From contig JBDTLT010000194.1 of NCBI GenBank assembly GCA_039934635.1, forward strand, positions 1 to 10,983: DNA of 10,983 nt, written 5' to 3'. The stretch is from DATLFA01 sp039934635. Lineage in GTDB: Bacteria; Actinomycetota; Acidimicrobiia; Acidimicrobiales; WLNW01. Under the pieces are notes generated by a model. It saw only the letters and a program-made list of their open reading frames with translations, had not been told where the DNA came from and searched no databases. The first letter of the stretch is position 1. Each line of letters opens with the position of its first letter. Shown one piece after another: positions 7,317 through 10,983 of the stretch. Both the position numbers and the translations under genes were made by a program.

Positions 7317-9251
7317 TCAGCTCATCTCGTAGGCATCGGGGTCGAGTTGCAAGGTGAGCTCCCAGTACTGGTCGATCGGCCAGGGTGACAGTGTGTAGAC
7401 CTTGCCCTGCGGGTTCTTGTAGTGGCTGTGCTTGACCGACGGGTGGGCCCAGATCAGTTGGCTGATCTCGCGTTGGTGCCACTCGGCGTACGCGTCGTGC
7501 ACGTCGCGCTTCACCTCGGCGACGCGGCTGCCATGCGTGAGCGTGCGCCGGATCACCTCGAGTGCGTGGGTCGTTTGGTACTCCGAATGAAAGAACAGGC
7601 TTGCGCTGTGCGCGAGGTTGGTGCCCGGACCGTACAAGCAGAACAGGTTGGGGAAGTTGGGCATCGTCACGCCGAGGTACGCGGTCGGCTCGTCGCCCCA
7701 CTGGTCTCGCAACGAGACGCCGCCGCGGCCGGTGACCGTCATCGGTGCGAGGAACTCGTTGTGGCGAAAGCCAGTGGCGTAGCAGATGACGTCGGCGTGT
7801 CGATGGGTACCGTCGACGGTGATGACCCCATCGGGCACGATGCGCTCGATGGCCGTGCGCACGAGCTCGACGTTGGGCCGCTTGAGCGACTGCAGCCAGA
7901 ACCCGTCGTCCTGCAACGGGCGCTTGCCGCCGGCGGGGTAGTCGGGGATCGATTTCTGGATCAGATCCTGGTGCCCTTCGAGCTGGGACTCGAGCCACGC
8001 TTCTTGCAGCACGCGCCGCGCCGCGTTGACCGCGTTGATGGCCTTGCCGTCGGAGTCGTCGTAGCTGGGGTCGCAGACGTACGACGAGGTGCCCATCGCG
8101 ATCCCGGTGTAGGTCATCAAAAAACGGAACCAGCGCGCATAGAACGGCAAGTGGCGCAGCGCCCAGTGATCACCAGCGGGGACTTTGGACCGATACACCG
8201 GGTTGTAGCTGATCCACTGGGCGGTGCGTTGGTAGATCACGAGGTGTCCGACCGTGGTCGCGATCTCGGGCGCGATCTGAAATCCGCTCGCGCCGGCGCC
8301 GATGAGCGCGAAGTCGGTGCCGGTGATGTCGAGGTCGTCGGGCCAGCGCGTCGAGTGGAACGACCGGCCCGCGAACGTGCCCATACCCGCGATCTCGGGC
8401 GTGTGGGGCAGGTTGAGCGAGCCGACCGCGCTGATCACAAATCGGGCGTCGAGCGTCTCGACCGACCCGTCGGGTCGCTGCACGGTGACGCGCCAGAGTG
8501 CAGCCGCGTCGTCCCACACCACGCTCGTGACCGCCGTGTCGAAGCGGCAGTGCCGACCCAGGCCGTACTTGTCGACGACGCGTTCGAAGTACGCGCGCAA
8601 CTCGGGTTGCTCGCAGTAGTACTGACTCCAGTGATACGAGGGCTCGAACGAATAGCAGTACTGATGACTACCGACGTCGACGCGCGCTCCGGGGTAGCGG
8701 TTTTCGTACCAAGTGCCGCCGGGCCCTGCGTTCTTCTCGATGATCGTGTACGGCAGCCCGGCTTGCGCGAGGCGGATGCCGGCGAGGATGCCTGACTCGC
8801 CGCAACCGATCACCACCACCGGCGACGCGGCCTTGACGGCGGCAGGAATCTCGTCGCCCCACGTGATCGCCCGGCTGTCGCCGCCGTTGAATTGCATGTC
8901 CTCGAAGAACATGCCGGCGAGGCGGCCCTCGACGGGCTTGGTGGCGAGAAAATCCATCATCTCGGCGAGGACCGCGTCGTCGAGCGCGACCGGCTCGCAG
9001 CCGCCGTCACGGTACGCGGCGATAGCCGGAACGGCTCGTCGCCGGATGTCGGCCTGTTCGTCGGCGGTGAGGCCGCACTGGTAGTCGAGCGAGGACGGCA
9101 CGGTGCGGGTCGGGTGGTCGCGGATCCACGACATGTCGCCGGTCATGTGCACGAGCGAGCACAACAGCGCCGGTATCGCGACGTCGTCGAGGGCCGCGGC
9201 GATGGCTGCGTCGCCGTCGGCGAAGGGCTCGCCCGCGTGTGGGTTTCTCAT
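7317..9251 (-). CDS. Flavin-containing Baeyer-Villiger monooxygenase, HAPMO-type long form
   Basis: The 644-residue enzyme has two Rossmann motifs, VIGCGESG (G149-G154, FAD) and IGAGASG (G318-G323, NADPH). Between them is FAGRSFHSTRWPDD (residues 293-306), an exact match to the Baeyer-Villiger fingerprint FxGxxxHxxxWP. GGTWYENRYPGARVD is the usual FAD-side loop. An N-terminal extension of about 140 residues precedes the core; 4-hydroxyacetophenone monooxygenase, about 640 residues, has a similar extension. Enzymes of the class insert oxygen next to a ketone, giving esters or lactones, using NADPH and O2 in the cytoplasm. The substrate cannot be told from sequence. The ATG at 9251 is well supported by AAAGGAG (9262-9256) with a four-base spacer. 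A small alpha/beta-barrel-like gene lies upstream on the same strand and might be co-expressed. Confidence 0.93.
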   Translation of the reverse strand: MRNPHAGEPFADGDAAIAAALDDVAIPALLCSLVHMTGDMSWIRDHPTRTVPSSLDYQCGLTADEQADIRRRAVPAIAAYRDGGCEPVALDDAVLAEMMDFLATKPVEGRLAGMFFEDMQFNGGDSRAITWGDEIPAAVKAASPVVVIGCGESGILAGIRLAQAGLPYTIIEKNAGPGGTWYENRYPGARVDVGSHQYCYSFEPSYHWSQYYCEQPELRAYFERVVDKYGLGRHCRFDTAVTSVVWDDAAALWRVTVQRPDGSVETLDARFVISAVGSLNLPHTPEIAGMGTFAGRSFHSTRWPDDLDITGTDFALIGAGASGFQIAPEIATTVGHLVIYQRTAQWISYNPVYRSKVPAGDHWALRHLPFYARWFRFLMTYTGIAMGTSSYVCDPSYDDSDGKAINAVNAARRVLQEAWLESQLEGHQDLIQKSIPDYPAGGKRPLQDDGFWLQSLKRPNVELVRTAIERIVPDGVITVDGTHRHADVICYATGFRHNEFLAPMTVTGRGGVSLRDQWGDEPTAYLGVTMPNFPNLFCLYGPGTNLAHSASLFFHSEYQTTHALEVIRRTLTHGSRVAEVKRDVHDAYAEWHQREISQLIWAHPSVKHSHYKNPQGKVYTLSPWPIDQYWELTLQLDPDAYEMS

Positions 9252-9343
9252 GGTGCTCCTTTCGTCCCCGCCTCTTGTAGCAGTACCGAACGCGCCTTGC
9301 TCGCTTGGCGCAGCGAGCCCTCGACGAAGGCATCATCGAGCGC
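9248..9343 (-). pseudogene. Possible truncated gene tail overlapping the monooxygenase start (ATGA)
   Basis: In one minus-strand frame this stretch reads LDDAFVEGSLRQASKARS and continues to a TGA (9250-9248) that overlaps the monooxygenase ATG as ATGA, the usual arrangement of translationally coupled genes. Third positions are mostly G or C until the ribosome binding site. There is no start codon close upstream; the nearest in-frame ATG lies inside the preceding small gene and would add a low-complexity Ser/Arg stretch. The likely reading is the last 31 codons of an upstream operon partner, the rest having been deleted. The family is unrecognised, and chance is a real alternative. Confidence 0.25.
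9299..9318. other. Short inverted repeat (7-base arms, 6-base loop)
   Basis: GCTCGCT and AGCGAGC flank TGGCGC, between the small alpha/beta-barrel gene and the monooxygenase gene. There is no following T-run, so it is not a convincing intrinsic terminator on either strand. It lies inside the possible truncated gene tail and may simply be coding. Confidence 0.25.
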
Positions 9344-9353
9344 GGACCGCCTG

Positions 9354-9365
9354 ACGCGTACGCGT
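9354..9365. other. 12-base perfect palindrome ACGCGTACGCGT
   Basis: Two ACGCGT units in tandem make a fully self-complementary 12-mer six bases beyond the stop of the small gene and about 100 bases upstream of the monooxygenase start. It could be a repressor operator for the monooxygenase, but nothing else supports that, and CG-rich palindromes are not rare in such DNA. Confidence 0.2.
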
Positions 9366-9371
9366 GGACTA

Positions 9372-9632
9372 CTACTCGACGAGGAGCACCAAGGTCTCGG
9401 GAAGTACGCCATCGTGTTCCATTGCCGCGGCCGCGGCGGGGGTCTGCATCGCCGCCATGACGTCGTCCATGTCGGCGACGTCCATGAGCACGGCGACGCG
9501 TGTGGGGTTCTGCGGGTCGACGAACGTCCGGATGTTGGTGACGCCGAGAGGCCCGAAGAACTCTTCGCGTCGCGATGACGTCAGCCAATGCTTCGTGTCC
9601 TTGACATCGTGGTGTCCGATCACTGACGTCAT
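9372..9632 (-). CDS. Small protein with a dimeric alpha/beta-barrel (ABM-like) pattern, function unknown
   Basis: The 86-residue protein starts MTSVIGHHDVKDTKHWL and ends GVLPETLVLLVE. Its predicted order is strand (SVIGHHDV), helix (TKHWLTSSRREEFF), strand (VTNIRTFVD), strand (RVAVLMDV), helix (MDDVMAAMQTPAAAAAM) and strand (TLVLLVE), resembling a ferredoxin-like dimeric alpha/beta-barrel. No catalytic residue set is evident, though the HH pair near the N terminus is notable. The start is supported by GGAG (9641-9638) with a five-base spacer. It lies between the toxin gene and the monooxygenase gene, all on the minus strand, with about 100-120 bases on either side, so it may have its own promoter. 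It could bind a small molecule or partner the monooxygenase; this is only inferred from position. Confidence 0.75.
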   Translation of the reverse strand: MTSVIGHHDVKDTKHWLTSSRREEFFGPLGVTNIRTFVDPQNPTRVAVLMDVADMDDVMAAMQTPAAAAAMEHDGVLPETLVLLVE

Positions 9633-9734
9633 CGTGTCTCCAAATCTCGTGCGGGCTGCGGATCATCCCACGAATCGGCGGACGCGGCGCGTCGTCGACC
9701 CGGCTCCGGGCGCGCGGCTGGGCGCGCGCGCGAT

Positions 9735-10316
9735 TCAGGTCGTGAGGGGGACAAGCTCCGATGGCGCCCACGTAGGCCAGCGGATTGTCCCGAACGGTCG
9801 CCCCGAGATGAACTGGGCGACCACTCGGTACGGGCGGGCGGTGTTCGAATTGTCGTAGACGGTCGCTTCGTGTGCGAGCGCGATCGCCTGGGCAACGAGG
9901 GGCCAGAGCCGGGCGTAGCGCTCTCGGATCTTGTCCTCGGGGACGGCGTGACCGCCGTTGTCGACGCGGTTCATGACGCGGGCGACGGTGAGACCCAGGG
10001 GAACGATGATCACGTGCAGGTGGATCCGGTAGCCGCAGCGAAGCAATCGGGAGACGAGCTCGACCTTGGACGAATGCGAGAACACTGTTTCGGTGATGAA
10101 CGACTGGCGTTCGGCGATCAGCGCGTCGCGCACTTCCGCGGCGGCGATGCTGGCGGCGCGCCCGTTTCGTTGCTCGTCTCCGGGCCACCGGTCGGCGGCG
10201 ATCAGGTCCGCGTTTACGAATGGGAGCCGTGTCGCTGGCCCGAGCACCTTGTCGTGCAGAGTGGTCTTTCCGGCGCCGTTGGGGCCGGCAAGGAGGTGAA
10301 CGACCGGGTCAGTCAC
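9735..10316 (-). CDS. Zeta-toxin-like P-loop kinase (COG4185 type), toxin of a toxin-antitoxin pair
   Basis: The 193-residue protein has Walker A AGPNGAGKTT (G11-T19), FVNADLIAA with N36 and D38, FITETVFS with E76-T77, RVMNRVDNGGHAVPEDKIRERY (113-134) with the Arg residues and GGH loop of this family, and YDNSNTARPYRVV near the end. Zeta toxins phosphorylate UDP-N-acetylglucosamine and so block peptidoglycan precursor synthesis; COG4185 members are shorter relatives, and their true substrate is often untested. The GTG start at 10316 overlaps the antitoxin stop as GTGA and has no spaced Shine-Dalgarno, pointing to translational coupling so that toxin is made only after antitoxin. The longer frame up to 10478 is antitoxin shadow. 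All key kinase motifs are present, so it looks active. Confidence 0.87.
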   Translation of the reverse strand: MTDPVVHLLAGPNGAGKTTLHDKVLGPATRLPFVNADLIAADRWPGDEQRNGRAASIAAAEVRDALIAERQSFITETVFSHSSKVELVSRLLRCGYRIHLHVIIVPLGLTVARVMNRVDNGGHAVPEDKIRERYARLWPLVAQAIALAHEATVYDNSNTARPYRVVAQFISGRPFGTIRWPTWAPSELVPLTT

Positions 10317-10708
10317 TCCGCAGTGACGGCATGCCCGTCGATCGCAAGGATCGAGCCGTTCGCGGCGTGGAGGATCACGCGGCCTTCGTGGTCGAGGTCG
10401 ACATAGGTACGGCCCTCGGTGGCGAATTCGGCGGCGAGGTTCAGATTGGCGAGAAGCTCGGTGGCACGATCGGCCCACCGGGCTCGGATGACCGCCTGCT
10501 CGTCCGGGTTCAGGTCATCGTAGGAAGTACGGCCGGCGAGGGTGTCGGCGATCTTGGACTGTGTCACGCTCGATCCCAGTTCGATCTCGCGGCCGATGCG
10601 AGCCCAGTGGGCCAGCTGCTGGGGTGCCGATCGACTCATCGTGTCGCCGACGACCCGGGCGGAGTCGAGCAGGTCCCGGTCGACCCGGGTGGGGATCGTT
10701 GGCGCCAT
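10313..10708 (-). CDS. ParD-like antitoxin with C-terminal extension
   Basis: The 131-residue protein begins MAPTIPTRVDRDLLDSARVV and continues SRSAPQQLAHWARIGREIE (25-43). This matches the ParD-like type II antitoxin family, whose N-terminal ribbon-helix-helix-type part binds DNA: IPTRVD is the likely strand, followed by two helices. The region after residue 50 (SKIADTLAGRTSYDDLNPDE and on) is helical, then two beta segments (RTYVDLDHEGRVILHA, GSILAIDGHAV) end the protein. This tail probably contacts and neutralises the kinase. ATG 10708 is supported by GGGAGG with a four-base spacer; the upstream starts at 10774 and after would read through the operator repeat. It precedes the toxin with a 4-base overlap. 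Autorepression through the upstream inverted repeat is inferred. Confidence 0.8.
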   Translation of the reverse strand: MAPTIPTRVDRDLLDSARVVGDTMSRSAPQQLAHWARIGREIELGSSVTQSKIADTLAGRTSYDDLNPDEQAVIRARWADRATELLANLNLAAEFATEGRTYVDLDHEGRVILHAANGSILAIDGHAVTAE

Positions 10709-10712
10709 CAGA

Positions 10713-10718
10713 CCTCCC
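10713..10718 (-). promoter_or_regulatory. Ribosome binding site of the antitoxin gene
   Basis: GGGAGG on the minus strand, four bases before ATG 10708. It selects this start over the in-frame upstream codons and is the only strong ribosome binding site of the two-gene module. Confidence 0.65.
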
Positions 10719-10727
10719 GGACGTGGG

Positions 10728-10744
10728 TGTAGCAACATGCTACA
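10728..10744. promoter_or_regulatory. Inverted repeat TGTAGCA-ACA-TGCTACA, probable operator of the toxin-antitoxin module
   Basis: Seven-base arms match perfectly around a three-base spacer, 20 bases upstream of the antitoxin start. On the minus strand it includes TAGCAT, which fits a TANNNT -10 box, so a bound antitoxin dimer would cover the promoter. Operators of this kind are standard in type II modules with ribbon-helix-helix antitoxins. No clear -35 box is visible further upstream. Binding itself is inferred. Confidence 0.6.
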
Positions 10745-10873
10745 GCCTCGGGTGGCCAGTCGGCGTGCGTGCACAAACTTTCACCGTCGTGTCGACGTGT
10801 GGTCGACGTCAGGTCGCCGCCCGTTGACGCTGGACTGTTGGCTCTCTTCGGTACATCAACAGAAGGAGCACTG

Positions 10874-10983
10874 ATGATTCCGAAGAAGACGCACGGTCGA
10901 CGAGCGGGGCGAATGACCCTGGCTGCACTGGGGGTGGCCAGCATCGGCCTGATCTCGTCGACGGTCGCCGGTGCGTGGCCCAG
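10874..10983 (+). CDS. Exported protein of unknown function, N-terminal part (3' truncated by window)
   Basis: Only 36 complete codons are present. The protein begins MIPKKTHGRRAGRM, a basic n-region, followed by a hydrophobic core TLAALGVASIGLISSTVAGA and then W-P, a Sec signal peptide with likely cleavage after an A-x-A (AGA). The RR pair is not followed by a good Tat consensus. The ATG at 10874 is supported by AAGGAG (10863-10868) with a five-base spacer. It is divergent from the antitoxin gene, with 165 bases between the start codons. TTGACG at 10824-10829 resembles a -35 box, but the nearest TANNNT (TACATC) is too far away to pair with it. The mature protein is outside the window. Confidence 0.75.
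   Translation, partial: MIPKKTHGRRAGRMTLAALGVASIGLISSTVAGAWP

Noticed and set aside
7422..8795. 457-codon plus-strand open frame
   Set aside because: Fully antisense to the monooxygenase, whose motifs are intact; its product has no recognisable family.
9007..10188. 393-codon minus-strand open frame
   Set aside because: It runs through the toxin, small gene and monooxygenase start in the wrong frame and is made of Arg-rich low-complexity sequence.
10316..10478. Longer N terminus for the toxin
   Set aside because: The extra residues are Arg/Pro-rich, overlap the antitoxin entirely, and precede the natural first strand just before Walker A.
10880..10920. Tat signal in the exported protein
   Set aside because: The RR pair is followed by A-G-R-M rather than the hydrophobic Tat consensus; a Sec signal peptide explains it better.
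1..10983. CRISPR array, tRNA/rRNA genes, insertion sequence or phage genes
   Set aside because: No regularly spaced repeats, no cloverleaf-like sequence, no transposase or integrase motifs were seen in any frame.

Overview
The window is G+C-rich bacterial DNA whose genes favour G or C at third codon positions and often start at GTG. A DUF664/DinB-like protein, a long-form Baeyer-Villiger monooxygenase, a GT4 glycosyltransferase and an actinobacterial-type amidohydrolase together suggest a high-GC actinobacterium, perhaps Acidimicrobiia. This is an inference from gene style; no rRNA or other taxonomic marker is present.

Layout. Bases 1-981 (+) are the 3' part of an Amidohydrolase_3 / D-aminoacylase-type gene. 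A RibD_C/dihydrofolate-reductase-like gene follows (1050-1676, +). Bases 1677-2279 hold no intact gene: there is a possible minus-strand gene tail and a broken VOC (glyoxalase-fold) gene with an internal frame-breaking deletion. An intact TauD/TfdA dioxygenase (2280-3104, +) comes next. It converges on a three-gene minus-strand block: haemerythrin (6075-6725), group A FAD monooxygenase (4590-5981) and GT4 glycosyltransferase (3122-4549). A DUF664 gene (6815-7312, +) is divergent from the haemerythrin and converges on a HAPMO-type Baeyer-Villiger monooxygenase (7317-9251, -). A small alpha/beta-barrel-like protein (9372-9632, -) lies upstream of that monooxygenase, and a possible truncated gene tail sits between the two.

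The right end carries a two-gene toxin-antitoxin module on the minus strand: a ParD-like antitoxin with a long C-terminal extension (10313-10708) overlapping by GTGA a zeta-like / COG4185 P-loop kinase (9735-10316). A perfect 7+3+7 inverted repeat lies just upstream of the antitoxin's ribosome binding site. Divergent from it, the first 36 codons of an exported protein run off the end (10874-10983, +).

Most of the window is ordinary accessory metabolism: three oxygenases, an amidohydrolase and a reductase, with no single pathway evident. The system most worth attention is the ParD-like/zeta-like module, which joins an antitoxin of one class to a kinase toxin of another. The families are known; the pairing with this extension and operator may be little studied. 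Two or three gene remnants indicate past deletions in the region.
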